Shown here: piece after piece, positions 46,848 to 58,856 of the stretch | How positions within the stretch are numbered: the first letter of the stretch is position 1 | Layout of the letters: every line of letters starts with the position of its first letter | Source: Coturnix japonica | Taxonomy: Eukaryota > Chordata > Aves > Galliformes > Phasianidae | NCBI RefSeq assembly: GCF_001577835.2 | Contig: NC_029532.1 | Span: forward strand, 8,737,996 to 8,801,995 | Length of the DNA: 64,000 bases | Direction: 5' to 3' | The notes under the pieces: model-generated | Seen by the model: only the letters and a program-made list of their open reading frames with translations | Told to the model about the DNA's origin: nothing | The model's database searches: none | Translations under genes and position numbers: made by a program

Positions 46848-47165
46848 TGTCACGGGTTTACCCCTTGAAGTCAGTCCATGGTGGGGTTGCAGGCCCTGGG
46901 AAAAGAAAAAGGAGAGACGAAGGAGTGGAGGGTAAAAAAAAAGAGGGAGGGGTTTGCCGCGACCTGGCCAGCACTGGCCACTGCTCCAGGAGAGGGGGAA
47001 GAGCAGAGAGCGAGCAGATGGTGTTAATGAAGAGAAAACATGCCATTTGATCCCTTCGAAGTGATTCTCCTAATTTTCACGATGTGAATCGGTTATTTCA
47101 GTAGTGAACTCTATAAACTATATAACAAAACAAAAATACATAATACAGCTGTGGCCTGTAGAAGA
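46848..47165. mobile_element. LTR-like fossil (possible solo LTR of an endogenous retrovirus)
   Basis: Starts TGTCACGGGTTTACCCC, as many avian ERV LTRs do on one strand, followed by a purine-rich GC segment and then an AT-rich part. No internal retroviral region is seen next to it, so if it is an LTR it is a solo one. The right border is uncertain and the family not assigned. Confidence 0.4.
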
Positions 47166-47309
47166 CCTTCTTAAATATAATATGAACACTCTCTTCTCTC
47201 AAGATGGGGAGAATTTCAATCTGGATGTGTAAATCTTAGTTCTGCCTTCCTCTTAAGTTGAAATTCCTGTTGAATATGGTATGAAGAAGCCATTTCTCTG
47301 GATACAATG

Positions 47310-47610
47310 AGTAGTCTCCATGGTCAGACCAAAGATTCTTCTAATCGGTTATTCTGCCTTTGAAAGTGACCAACTGCAAATGCATGAGGAGGGGCACGGG
47401 GGCAGTGCAAGCACACAGTGAACATCCCCCTGATGCCATATGTTTGCACCCTCAGGGCTTCCTGAGGGGAATGTTCTGGTTAGTAACTCTTAATGGGTGT
47501 CTTCCAGAAATCAATCTTGTCCCCTCTTTGAATCCATGTAATCTTTGGACTTGTACAGAATTCCATATCAGGGTGTTTCTCAGCTTTACTGCATGTTTTG
47601 TGAAGACTGA
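47310..47610. repeat. Ancient amniote interspersed repeat (family not named)
   Basis: ATGGTCAGACCAAAGATTCTTC on the left, then CCCTCTTTGAATCCATGTAATCTTTGGACTTGTACAG... and an ACTGCATGTTTTGTGAAGA end. This order matches an old amniote repeat I have seen in reptile and bird sequence (GGTCAGACCAA... to ...TGCATGTTGTGTGAAGAA). The family name cannot be given without a library search. Confidence 0.5.
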
Positions 47611-48017
47611 ACTTTAGTTACATTTCAGGACAGGTTAATTTTCACTTTCATTTTCTTCCCTTCTCTGTGTGCATGATTCAAATCTGTCTACTATTCCTAC
47701 CCTTTGCTTGGCTTATTTAATTGAAACATTTCCACTGAATATGAATATTCAAAATCCCAAGTTTGCCATTATGTGACAGCTCTTTTATCTGTATTTCAAA
47801 CATAACTTTCAAAAGCTGGAACATCTATAGAGCTAGAATTATATGTTGCTTTAGTTCTTACAGAAGGAAGTTTTCTGGTAATGTTCACAAACTATGTGAA
47901 GCTAAGCTTAATAATTTAAAAGTATGAATCTTTTTGAAGTTCTTTTTTTTTTGTGTGTGTGTAATTTCTTGATATTTTTTAAACCACCATGCTTTTTTTT
48001 TCTTTTTTTCTTTGTAG

Positions 48018-48125
48018 GGTAGTAGCAGCTCAGATTCTCTGGAAGGGCAGAGTTCAGATTATGCCAATAAGAGCTATGATGCAGTTGTATTTGATGTATT
48101 GAAAGTAACTCCTGAGGAGTTTGCT
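48018..48125 (+). CDS. RALGPS1: RALGPS1 coding exon 2 (residues 20-55)
   Basis: Ral guanine nucleotide exchange factor with PH domain and SH3-binding motif: it loads RalA/RalB with GTP. This exon has 36 codons ([20 protein letters not shown]..., ending LKVTPEEFA), acceptor TTTCTTTGTAG at 48017, donor GCT/gtaagt at 48126, phase 0 at both ends. [15 protein letters not shown] is the entry to the Cdc25-type RasGEF domain and is nearly identical in RALGPS1 and RALGPS2; the neighbouring residues favour RALGPS1. Confidence 0.95.
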
Positions 48126-48739
48126 GTAAGTAGAAATATGTATTTTGCATTTATGCATGTCTACCCTTCATGGCTAGCAGAATATAAAGAATCTATTACA
48201 TGAACTGTGTTTCAGAATTTAATATTTCAGTGCTGAATTGACACAGTATATTTGTTTTTTATATTTGATATTTTTTTTTCTACTTGATTTTTTTTCTATT
48301 TGATTTTTTTCCCCCAGCGTTTCAGAAAGCAGTACACTTGGTAATAATACATAACGCTTAGTATGCGTAGTTCTGTTTTTTTTTGTTTGCTTGTTTCTTT
48401 GTTTTAATTGAAACCACAAATATTCATATTTTCTAGTAAAATATCAGTTTCTCAGAAAAATCGGTTTGTTAAAAACAGTAAATAAACTTTGTAGTCATTA
48501 ATGCAAAGTTTTCAGTAGCAAACAAAAAGCAGAGCTGCTGTTTTGTCATGAGTCTTATATAGTTTCCATGGTTTGTCTCTTACTGTGTAATTTACATATT
48601 TACTTGCTGGGGAACCTGAAAGAGTAAAGATGACAGTTATTGAACCTTGAGCAATGTTTCCATGAATATTCTCGTCATCAAAACAATGTTCCATTCATTT
48701 GTCTTAGGATCATACCTGTAATGCCACCTTCACAAAAGG

Positions 48740-48873
48740 ACATGGAGGTGTTCAAGGCTGGGTTGGATGGGACCCCGTGCAGCCTGGTCTAGTATTAGTT
48801 ATGGAGGCTGATGGCCCTGGCTGTGATGATCCTTGAGGTCCCCTCCAATCCAAGCCATTCTAGTATTCTATGA
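48740..48873 (+). mobile_element. CR1 3'-end fragment
   Basis: GACATGGAGGTGTTCAAGGCTGG, TTGGATGGGACCCCGTGCAG, CCTTGAGGTCCCCTCCAATCC and ATTCTAGTATTCTATGAT are consecutive blocks of a CR1 3' end with its tail. Moderately diverged. Confidence 0.9.
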
Positions 48874-50651
48874 TGGTATGGCTGCATTGTTCCTGTAGGT
48901 CAGTCACTTTGTAAAACAATAAATTGCGATGAATCTTTTTTTTTTTTTAAACGATAATCCAGAATACGCAGATGAAAACTGTCCATAGGTAGGAATGTAA
49001 AACTACTTGGATGGCAAATCTGCATCACTTCAGCTTAAAACAAACAAACAAAAAAAAAAACGTTTTGCCATTTTGGCTCCTTTTTGGCAATGTTTTACAA
49101 TTTTGTATAAAATCAGAAAAATAACATGAGAGTTGATTAATCTTATTAGAGGAGGCAGAATGTGAAGTCTGAAGATAGCTCCGAACACTGTATGTACTCA
49201 ACACAAGCAGAATGTGTTAGTGGTGAATTCAGAAATGTATCTATAAAGTTATGTGATTGATTTAGTATTCCATGTAATTCACAACTCAGCAGTTTTTGTT
49301 ACATTCAAAATCTTTACTGCTGTTGCTTTGAGACAGAAGCCTGTTGGTGAAGGTCTTTATTTAATGGTACACTTTAAAAACACACACGTGTTATGTCATT
49401 TAAGACATCTTTTAGCTCCCATGTCCAAACATCTGTAATCCTTTCTTCTTTCTCTAGTTCTAGTGGTGATCAAAAGCCATGATAACTTTCCATTTAAGTT
49501 GTGATGATTTTGGTTACCAGCCATGACCAAGAACCTTACTAATAATGCTGTTTGTTTCTTTGTAGTTGTTGGTGTTAATTTCAGGATGATCTTTTAACAT
49601 GAAAACTTCTTTAGCTGGAGAAGTTGCTGTTATTGTCCCAGGCTGAAAACTTTTTGTGATTTAGTTGATCTTCTCGTTTAGTGACAGCTAAGAGTGGTCA
49701 GAGGGTGGTCAACTAGGAATATGTAGCAACATCTTTGTTAAAAATAAGTAACAATTTATGGAAAGAAATCTTTTCTCATTAGGCTCATGTGTAAGGATTT
49801 ATACTAATAGTAGAAACTGTTTTAATATCTGAATTAAATGGAAAGATACCATTCTTAATTGGTGTAATTGATTGAGCATTCTGAGAATTGGTTTGGAAGT
49901 TATTGCATTGTTTTAGAAAAACAGAGCAGCAAATGAAGCTTTCCTGAAGAAAGATCCAAGGCAGCATTCATTTGAGACACTCCTAAGTATTAAATCATGA
50001 GAATTATGAAGTTAAAAGCTCAGTAAATTTATATACTCACAGTACAATTGAAGAGCCTGTTTAAATATATTTTACAGGATTTTAGTTTATACAGTGTAAT
50101 TAGGAAACAATAGAGGTATCTGAAAGGCAGCATGCTGAGCAGTCTACAACTACTTAAATCATTGGCTTTGTAACAGCATTATGATGTCTTATTATGAGAC
50201 ACTCATTGGTAACTAAAAATGTGTGACCTCGTTTAAGTGTGTTTCAGTTATACCTTGTTAATATCATAATGTGTTATTGCATTTCAAGACAGTGATAGTC
50301 TGCTTACTGTGTGACGGGCAAATAATTTTTCCCGCCATTTCTGTTATGTCTGTAAGTGCTGTTGAATATGAGATTTAGACTCTGAGAAACCTAATCTTAG
50401 TTCTTTCTATATGTACCTAAAGCCATCACCTACTTGCAGCAATTAAATGTAAAAGAGTGAAACGACTTGTTCCACTCAGGTGGCATTCTTGTGGTATGAT
50501 GGTCTGTACGGGGTGGCCTAATTCTGGGCTGATCATTTCTAGTCTGTGGAGAAAATACTACCGCATGTTTGAAGGGCCATATCAAGCAGATGAAAACATG
50601 TAATTGTTAGCTCTTCATGTAGGATGAATTAAAATTCCATCTTTATTGCAG
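48874..50651 (+). other. RALGPS1: RALGPS1 intron
   Basis: AT-rich, with poly(T)/poly(A) runs near 48936 and 49050. No exon or repeat family recognised. Confidence 0.7.
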
Positions 50652-50702
50652 AGCCAAATTACATTAATGGATATGCCAGTATTTAAAGCTATACAGCCTG
50701 AG
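50652..50702 (+). CDS. RALGPS1: RALGPS1 coding exon 3 (residues 56-72)
   Basis: Seventeen codons, SQITLMDMPVFKAIQPE, acceptor CTTTATTGCAG at 50651, donor GAG/gtaggt at 50703, phase 0 at both ends. Conserved RasGEF segment: the QxTxxD..xFxxIxPxE pattern is the first structurally conserved region of Cdc25-type exchange factors. Confidence 0.95.
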
Positions 50703-52538
50703 GTAGGTTTTTGGTTGTTTTTTTTTAACTGTTTGCATTTTTGGATTTTCAGTGCTGTGGAAATGTTACCTGTAAATGTAAAGCTATTTCATTCTGAAAC
50801 ACCCAACTTCCTGCACTCTGCTAGCACTGTGAGTCTAATATCTAATAATCCAGCCTGGTTTACTTTGATTTGTCTTCTGTCTTCAAAGGAGACAGCTATG
50901 CTATTTTAGAAGCCCTGCTATATGTGAGTGTTTATTAAAAAAATAAATCAAGTTTAAATGGATTATTCTCCTTCCTGAATTTGTTGGTTCATGTTTCACT
51001 TGTAGAAGGCTTCAATGCTGAAAGGTGGAGATCTGAAGTATCTTGGAACTTGAGACACTTTTTCTGGTGCTCACGCAGTAATGTGTGGCCATTTCTATCT
51101 GGAGAAATTGTTCAGTGTGCATGAAATGACTTTTGGATGTGGAGAGTTTGTTGACTCTGCTGTTCGGTGTGAAGGCCTCTAAAGTTAATAGTGCACACAT
51201 TTGAAAAGTTGGGTAACGTGATTTAAACTGAAATTTGTGATTCCAAAAACTGAAGAATTCGTTTAGATGTGGTGTGAGGGAGAACTCATTTTTCAGTATG
51301 TAAAGATAGACTGCTTGTCAGATCTGTGTTAAGGCTGTCTAGATAGATACGTGGTAACTTGAGTCTGTAATTAAAAAGAGCTTTCTGGCAAAATCCAACA
51401 TTTAGTTACCACTGCAAGTTTCTTCTGATGCATAATTTAATAGTCAATTTATTGGGGAACTCATTCCTTGTTTTGTTTTTTAGATCTTATAATAACTATA
51501 TACTTCTAAGAAGAATTTCTGCTATCTATTTTGCTGTTTATTTGAATGATTATATTCTGCTGTACAGCAGTTGATTTTTCTTTTTATTTTGAACTGGATT
51601 GACTTTGAATTTAATCTCTGAGATGAAAGAGCATTTAAAAATGCTTTTTGGACTGCGATTAAAGCATGTGCTGTGCTGGCAATCTCTTGCTTTATTAGCA
51701 CCGAAGTACTATTTTTAAGTACTTGCCACACTTCAGTCAAGTCTGGCTAAATTCTAATGTCTTAAAAAACAAAGCAAAAAAGCAAGAAAAAAAACTGAAT
51801 CTGAAAAAAACAACCCAAACCTCTGAAGACTTGTCCAGTGTTCAGGTTATGGATTCTTTTGGTCTAAGTATCACTTACAGACTTTTCAATTTTTATTTTT
51901 TGTTTTGTAACAATTGTAAACATTAACATTACGGTTGCAAACCTGTGTTCTTTAAATAGTTTAGATCTCACATTTTAATAAAACAAATCAGAGTGAGCAT
52001 GCTAAACTATGATACATTCATGGAAGTTTTACTAACTAATAATGAGGTTGACAATCAGGATCAGTAGCTAAGTTAACCATCTCATGAAGCATAGGTTTAC
52101 TGTGTCTCTTAAAAATATATATATATATTTAATTGTAGTTTTGCTTACTGATATGTTTTAACTTGAAGTTGAAGTTTGAAGTAATTAGAAATTAACGATT
52201 TCTTTTACTCCTTTGCCCCCTGATTTGTTTCTGTGGGGTAACCCTGGACTAATTCAAGTGTATAATTAAATTTCAGAGAAATCAGTTGTGACAGCCTGCT
52301 TACTGTCCCTTTGTATGAATGTTAATAATGGTGTTTATTTTTTTCCCGGTAGCAGAATACACAAATCACATCTAATATGTATATCAGAAAAAGACAGAAG
52401 TGTTTGGTTAGACTAGTTTTCATCAGAGTGATGCCTTGGATTGGTTTTAGCAGTACATGGTAGATCTCTTGTGTCAGTTTTCTGTACTTGTTAACATTTT
52501 TCAGATGTTACCGACTCTGAAGGCTTTTTGTTTCCTAG
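50703..52538 (+). other. RALGPS1: RALGPS1 intron
   Basis: AT-rich, a short ATATAT run near 52116. Nothing else recognised. Confidence 0.7.
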
Positions 52539-52622
52539 GAACTAGCCAGCTGTGGGTGGAATAGGAAAGAAAAGCATATCCTTGCTCCAAATATTGTTGC
52601 CTTCACTAGGAGGTTTAACCAG
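52539..52622 (+). CDS. RALGPS1: RALGPS1 coding exon 4 (residues 73-100)
   Basis: Twenty-eight codons, [20 protein letters not shown]... ending AFTRRFNQ, acceptor TTTCCTAG at 52538, donor CAG/gtaaat at 52623, phase 0 at both ends. It holds the F-x-x-x-x-N(Q) approach to the catalytic core (FTRRFN). RasGEF domain continued. Confidence 0.95.
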
Positions 52623-53049
52623 GTAAATAATTGGGTAAATGTGATGAAGTACTGTTTACCAGTTGTCATTAAGTACAAAGAGAAGTAGATCTGCTTCTGT
52701 GAACTAAAATTTAAGAATATTTTTATAAATGTGGATTAAGATTTTTAAATGATAGTTCTCAGTTACTCTGTCCATATTTCTCTCGTGTCTCTAGACTTAG
52801 TTCCTAATATTTGTCAATGTGTTGTGATAGAATACTAGCAATTCTTTTTCTTCTTTTTCTGTAGCCTACTTATCCCTTTAGAGTCACTTCACTTATCTAC
52901 CTACTTCTTATGTTCAGTGGTCGTGCTTTTGGGTAGATGAGAACTCTTTATCTTACCATGTTTTCTTCACAGAGCATCATAGTAGTTTATAAATGTCTTA
53001 GGCAGTAAAGTCCTTTGTTTTAAATAAATTGTATGTGTTTACTTTACAG
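52623..53049 (+). other. RALGPS1: RALGPS1 intron
   Basis: 427 bases, AT-rich, nothing recognised; T-rich acceptor tract ending TTTACTTTACAG. Confidence 0.75.
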
Positions 53050-53139
53050 GTCAGTTTTTGGGTTGTGAGAGAAATATTAACAGCACAGACGTTAAAAATA
53101 AGGGCAGAAATACTGAGCCATTTTGTGAAAACTGCTAAA
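53050..53139 (+). CDS. RALGPS1: RALGPS1 coding exon 5 (residues 101-130)
   Basis: Thirty codons, [20 protein letters not shown]... ending [10 protein letters not shown], acceptor TTTACAG at 53049, donor AAA/gtaagt at 53140, phase 0 at both ends. It carries the RasGEF signature (V..WV...IL....L..RAE.L..F...A) that shapes the catalytic helical core. Confidence 0.95.
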
Positions 53140-53682
53140 GTAAGTGCAGATTTATTGTACTGTGATTTAAAGTTTTATTTGTGACCCTCTTATAATTAAT
53201 ACTATTAACATCTTTAGTTCATCTATTTGGCCTGCTTAAGTATTTCATTTCCAGAATTATACTGATACATTAATGTTCATTTTCAAGAACAATAAACCAA
53301 GTAATTATTTCCTATTTCATGTTTTCTGTTCCTGTATCTTGGTGTCACTTTGTCTCTCTGCCTCCTCATGTCCACTGTTTTTGGGTAATACACAGACAAG
53401 AACTTTTTAATTTTCATACTGTGTTTTCTTCATGAACCATCATGAAGATGGTACAAATTAGATAAACTTATTGTTTTAGGGGGTATATTCAAAAAATTTG
53501 CAACTTCTTAAGAAGTCTTTGGATTTCCATACGTTGATGGCATTGGATAATATTTTGTTTGTTTGAAGCTGTTGATGGAAACTATTTTATAAAGGCAACT
53601 TTGAGGTTAAATTAATCCTGCTTTGCTTTTTTACATACTAAAACTTACTACTTTTCTTTCTTTCTTCCTTTTTCTTTAACAG
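53140..53682 (+). other. RALGPS1: RALGPS1 intron
   Basis: About 540 bases, AT-rich; long T/C-rich acceptor tract (CTTTTCTTTCTTTCTTCC...). No other content recognised. Confidence 0.75.
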
Positions 53683-53775
53683 AAGCTTCTAGAGCTGAAT
53701 AACCTTCATTCTCTTATGTCTGTGGTGTCAGCACTACAAAGTGCCCCTATCTTCAGACTCACCAAAACCTGGGCT
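53683..53775 (+). CDS. RALGPS1: RALGPS1 coding exon 6 (residues 131-161)
   Basis: Thirty-one codons, [20 protein letters not shown]... ending [11 protein letters not shown], acceptor TTCTTTAACAG at 53682, donor GCT/gtgagt at 53776, phase 0 at both ends. [23 protein letters not shown] is the most conserved RasGEF block (N.....I..GL....+.RL..TW), which contacts the GTPase switch regions. Confidence 0.97.
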
Positions 53776-54930
53776 GTGAGTTATCTCTTGACCATTGTCT
53801 TTTCTTTCTTGTTTGAATGCTGACATTTTTCTGAATATTATGAATTATTTTGTGCTCTGGGAGAAGACATTCAACATTCTTAGTCTTGTGGGCTTGTGGT
53901 GCGTTTGTTTTTAGTTTGTTTGAAGGCAGTACTGTCTTATATGGATTTTTGTTTTCTGTTTCTGTATTAGTTTGTTAACTGTGTGGTCTGTGCTGTTCCA
54001 AACCTGCAGAAGGCTTCTTTTCTTTTGTCAGCAATGTTGTTTTATGGATTACTCTTGTCAAGCCCATCCCTGTGCTGAACAAGGGAAACTGTTAACTCAT
54101 GAATGTCCACTGCAATATTGCTGATGTCAATTAAAGAACTCACAGTTCTGTAGAACAGCCAGATTTATGATTGTAGAACATTGTGTGGAACAGCTGGACT
54201 TATGAGCTCTAAAATCTTAAAGTGATCCAACGGAGCAGTTGTCGTCAGAAAGTCCAGCAGCGAGTGAATGTACAGTATGACAGTTCTCCATTCATTGAAA
54301 CAGTTGGCTTTTAAAGTGTCTTAAAAATACTGCTGGTGAATCTAAAAACAAATGAAATTGAGAATGTGTTTTTATAGCTACAGTTGCATATGTTATGTTT
54401 GTGGTTTAATCTTCTGTTAGAATAGTATATTTTGCAGTGCTGTAGTAAGTCCAGTAATATAAAAGTGTCAGCATCATGGGAATTTACTTTTCTTAGATTT
54501 CTTTTTTTTTCCCCAGAAAACTTTGTTGTACTTCTAACGTGACACTGAAATGGCACTTCTTGCTCTTTGTACTCTAAAATTCATAAGATTTTTAGCAATT
54601 CTAATAAACTAGGAACATTTGGATGACTGTAAATAACGTACCTTTTTTTCTTTAAAAGTTTTAGTGCCCCTGAGATTATTCAAAACTCCACAGTAGTGAT
54701 ATGTGGGTAAATGATATCAATCAGAAACAATAATTGTATTTTTCATAATTTAAAATTGTAAGATTTTCTAATTAGCAGCAGCACTTTTTTAAACATGCTA
54801 CTGTGGGTGATAATCAATTAAATTTTAACTTGACTGTACTGTGGGTGATTCAAATAAGTTGGTATTCGTTCTTGTCTTTGTACAGATTCTTTGTTTTAAA
54901 TCCATGTAATCTTCATTTTTTTCTATGTAG
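53776..54930 (+). other. RALGPS1: RALGPS1 intron
   Basis: AT-rich, about 1.15 kb; no exon or repeat family recognised. Confidence 0.7.
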
Positions 54931-55057
54931 CTTTTGAATCGCAAAGACAAGACCACTTTTGAGAAGTTGGACTACTTACTTTCTAAAGAGGACAATTACA
55001 AAAGAACACGAGAGTACATCAGAAGCTTAAAAATGGTTCCAAGTATTCCCTATCTAG
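54931..55057 (+). CDS. RALGPS1: RALGPS1 coding exon 7 (residues 162-203 and first base of 204)
   Basis: Forty-two codons plus one base: [20 protein letters not shown]..., then [20 protein letters not shown] and YL, acceptor TTCTATGTAG at 54930, donor CTAG/gtgagt at 55058. This is the first exon of the series to end off phase 0 (phase 1), with a Gly codon split across the junction as in the family (YLG-IYL). The block up to PSIPYLG includes the start of the helical hairpin region that pries open switch 1. The rest of the RasGEF domain, the PxxP motif and the PH domain must lie right of the window. Confidence 0.95.
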
Positions 55058-55939
55058 GTGAGTGTGAAAATTTGGCTTATTTATTTGTAGCTCATTTTTA
55101 AATCTCAAAAATCAGTGTATAGTGTTATTTACCTGAACTTACTACATATAGTTGGTTTGCCTCCCTTCATTTCATGAGATTCTGTGAAATCTGGTGGAGT
55201 TTTTAATGCTATATTCGGATCTGTTGTGTGCATTACCTATGTCTGGAACTTATGTCTTTGTTTAAGTGTGCTTTTGAGATCATCAGAATATGCAAGAGCA
55301 CTGTTTCAGAAATGTCTTCTGAGTACAACCTGATCTAATATGTCATTCCTGTAGCTTTCTATTTTTTTTGCTGGACTGTTTTCTTTTAGATACCCCATAA
55401 TTTGGTACCTCTATGCTGTATAGTTGCTTTATGTCAACTTCTTGTAAATATGTTGAAATGGGGAACAAACTACAGTGCCAGTTTGGCATGTTTTTTCAGT
55501 AACTCCCTTTTTTTCTTCATATAGACAGATTGTATCATTACTTCCCTTACTGCTCTTTTGACTTCTGGTTCCTGAATAGTACTGAACTGTGTCAGTATTC
55601 CTGAAGAGCACCCTAAAAGCACAGATTCCTGTTAAACAAAGCATTTTGTTGCACTGGAATGTTTTCAGAATGCTGTTGTGTTTTATTTTGTCTGTTTTTA
55701 AAGTAAGAAATCAATCTCTGAAATACTTAATTATATTTTTTTGAAAGTAATTACTTATAACTGAAACAGTAAGATAATTTACTGTAATTATTTTCTCTGT
55801 GGAAGTATGCGTAATAAAAAGCCGAATATTGTAGCCTTTTGATACTTAAAGGGAGACTATAAACAGGAGGGAGACTGACTTTTACATAGACTGCTAATGG
55901 TGGGACAAGTGGGAATGGCTTTAAATTAAAACAGGGAAG

Positions 55940-56095
55940 GTTAATTACATAGTAAGTGGAAATCTTTTACTGGGAGGGTAGAACAAGCTGCCTGGAGTTT
56001 TGGATGCCCTGTCCTGATGTGTCCAGGCTGCATGTAACACTTGGCAGCCTGATCTGGTGGGTGGCACCCAACCCACAGCAGGAGTGGGGTGCTAA
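55940..56095 (+). mobile_element. CR1 3'-end fragment
   Basis: AACAAGCTGCCTGGAG, GATGCCCTGTCCTGATGTGTCC and GCAGCCTGATCTGGTGGGTGGC follow the CR1 3' order (NRLP, W...PDASL, CAACCTG). Tail missing; eroded. Confidence 0.75.
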
Positions 56096-57497
56096 AAGAG
56101 CAGGATGTTTTTGTTTTGCCTTTAATTTATGATTTTGGTATTAGACCCAAACTTTTAATTTTTCTCCTCTGCTCTCAAGAAGTGTTTGGTATCTATTTGA
56201 TAAAGAAAGTGCGCAAATAGTATTTAAAAATAACACCTTCATTAAAGACCATAAAAAGCTCTTGTAATTTGCATAACCTGCAGATTTAAAAAAAAAAAAC
56301 CACAAACAAAAAAACCATGTCCAATTTGAATTATTATTATAAATTCATCTTTGATTGAAGGTGACATCTGTGAGTGCTGTTGTATCAGCTAAAAGTGTTG
56401 GGGGACAGTGAAGTTTCTGCAGCTGGACAATTCTTTAAAAGACTTTGTCTTCCTCATATTCTTTTCCAGGGAGGAAAGGTATAACATACCTAAGTACTGT
56501 TTCAGACCTTAGCTTGCCAGAGTTTGTTTTTTTCATCAGACTTCGTATCTCCAAGGTTAAATCACATCTTCATGCACTGACTTCTGTGCTTTGTGTAGAC
56601 AAAACTCTAGGCTAATTACTCAGGTTTTATGTGATGTGGTTAGGGAATATGGCCTTTTTAACAGCCTAGATATGGATTTAAAGCTGGTCTTGGGTGTATG
56701 CTATTGAGATGCATCTGTAGCAGTATTTACTTCTACAGAAAAGCACCTGTAACACTCATGTTTTAAAAGTTTACAAGCACCGTAGTCAGTTACCAGCAAA
56801 AAGTAATTCTTCCAAACTAACAGATGCACCCATTGTATGTAGGTGTGTTGTGCTCCTACGGCATGTGTTATGGTAGCATGTTACCAAAGGAGTACAAGAG
56901 AAGCATGGAGTGTGAATGTGACGTAAGGATGTTGCAAAGCTAATTTTTTTTCAGGAAACGGATTATTTTGTTATAGATGTGTGAGGAATTGAATATACAA
57001 ACAAACCGTGCATATTAAAGAAGTTTGAAGTGGCTCTTCTAAGGTCGGTGTCAGTCTATTTCATGCATTTGCTTCTGACAAAAATACTGGTTAATGCAGA
57101 CATCAGTAGGAATTTTAGTGTTTTAATGCTCTAATCCGAATTGTTGAAACACTGTGGCCAAGCTGTAGAGCCTGCAAGTATGTGTAATGTTTCTTTTCAG
57201 GAAGCTGATTGTTTTCCATAGTCTAGTAGATAACCAGTGGAAGATAATGCCTGGATGGTATTTGAAGCTTGTAATTTGTGACCTACCAGAAGCTTCTGAT
57301 CTTTAGGATGTATGGAAATTCAGCATTTTTTTCTCAGCTAAAGGTCACTTTATTTGGGCATTTCATGCATAGCTACATAGCAGAGTTGATGTGAATTGCG
57401 AGACAGAATTGTGTGTAATTAAGTAATTACGCTTTTCTGCAAATAACCTGAACTAAAACAAGATCAAATCTGAGCGTGTCAAAATAACATTTGTTGC

Positions 57498-57503
57498 TTT
57501 ATT
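57498..57503 (-). terminator. ANGPTL2: Poly(A) signal AATAAA, ANGPTL2
   Basis: AATAAA read on the minus strand (CTTTAATAAAGC), about 1.36 kb after the stop codon, followed by T-rich sequence in that direction. Confidence 0.45.
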
Positions 57504-58424
57504 AAAGGATTACAATATTACAGGTGTAATCTTACTTATTAAAAACCCTGCTTTCGGTTATATACAACATATGGTACATCAGTTTAATGCACATCATAAC
57601 TTTGTAAAGAAGTGATGAGGTAAAGAGGGAAAAGATGTGCAAACAAAAGCACCCTGTGTCTTGCAAGCTTACCAAAAGATGTGTTGAATTTCTGGGGGCT
57701 TTTGCTTTCCCTCATACATTTGTTCCTTAACCTACATTTGTCATAGTTGTTTCTATTTTATAAGGGGTGTTGTAACAATCTTTAAAAACCTATCACAGGA
57801 GAATATTTGAATTGTATGAGTCCATATGTCATAGGCGTGACTGAACTCTAAATATAGATGAGTAAATCTGTATAATAATTTGAAATCAGTATCATTATGA
57901 AATATGGCAAATAACTGTTTATGGCTACAGATAACTTCTTTATATAACTTCTATCTACTGGCTAAAAATATTAAATAGCTTATATATTGGTATCCCTCAT
58001 TTTCCTGCAAAGTTGGATAGTCCCTTTAATCCAGTCATTTCTGATCATGGAGCAGTTGTATAACATAGTATAACACATCAGCTATACAGCATGTTATATC
58101 CATAGTAAATCTAGATTAGTTTACTTGTGCAGCTACTTCATTTCGATTAAAAAAGAAGAAAAAAACCTAATTTTTCATCTGAAATACTTGAATCAAATGC
58201 GAATTCTGATTTATAGGAGCAGATTGTTAAATTCTCAAGGTGAAGGGGAAAGACTGGGTTTATCACAATAGTAATGATTTGAATATCTGCTCACAAATTC
58301 AAGTTATATAGTACTAATTTTATTAATGTGAATTAACAAAGATTAAGTTAGAATAATCACACTGCTGTACATATACCAGCTACATAGTTCAAAGGATATG
58401 ATTTCCTGTGTCAAGTAATTGCTC

Positions 58425-58452
58425 ATAATAATAATAATAATAATAATAATAA
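58425..58452. repeat. (ATA)n trinucleotide microsatellite
   Basis: About nine uninterrupted ATA/TAA units; lies in the presumed ANGPTL2 3' UTR. Confidence 0.95.
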
Positions 58453-58856
58453 AACTCTTGCTGTACAGTTTGTAAATTGAGAATATTTATACATAATATA
58501 ATATTCAAAATATTTAAATGTTGTGGCAGTAATTTTAGCATCCAAATTTAATTTACAGGGAATAAAAAACAGAAAATCTATCTACAGTCCATCTCACATG
58601 TCAATTCTAAAAGGCTTAATATCACAACTTTTAGTATAAAGAGGTGTTTTGAATTTTATGTCGCTTCCTTTTTTCTTCAGCTTTTATTTTCCTGGAATGA
58701 TTCTTGGTAACACAATATACAAGCCCTCACATCTTAGCAATAAATGTACAATATTTTACATTCCTTATTTCTGAAAAAATAATTCCAGGTAATAAAAGCA
58801 TAGCTTTACATGTTTTTTAAAACAGAACGAGAAAGCTTGCCAAGAGAAAAATTATT

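Larger units (their letters stand above)
46230..48017 (+). other. RALGPS1: RALGPS1 intron with CR1, LTR-like and ancient repeat pieces
   Basis: Between the first and second coding exons; contains the elements at 46380-46515, 46848-47165 and 47310-47610, otherwise AT-rich sequence with no exon. Confidence 0.75.
57480..58856 (-). other. ANGPTL2: ANGPTL2 3' UTR (inferred)
   Basis: Runs from the stop codon at 58857-58859 down to a minus-strand AATAAA at 57498-57503. AT-rich. It holds a trinucleotide repeat at 58425-58452. The end is inferred from the poly(A) signal; other signals nearer the stop could also be used. Confidence 0.5.
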
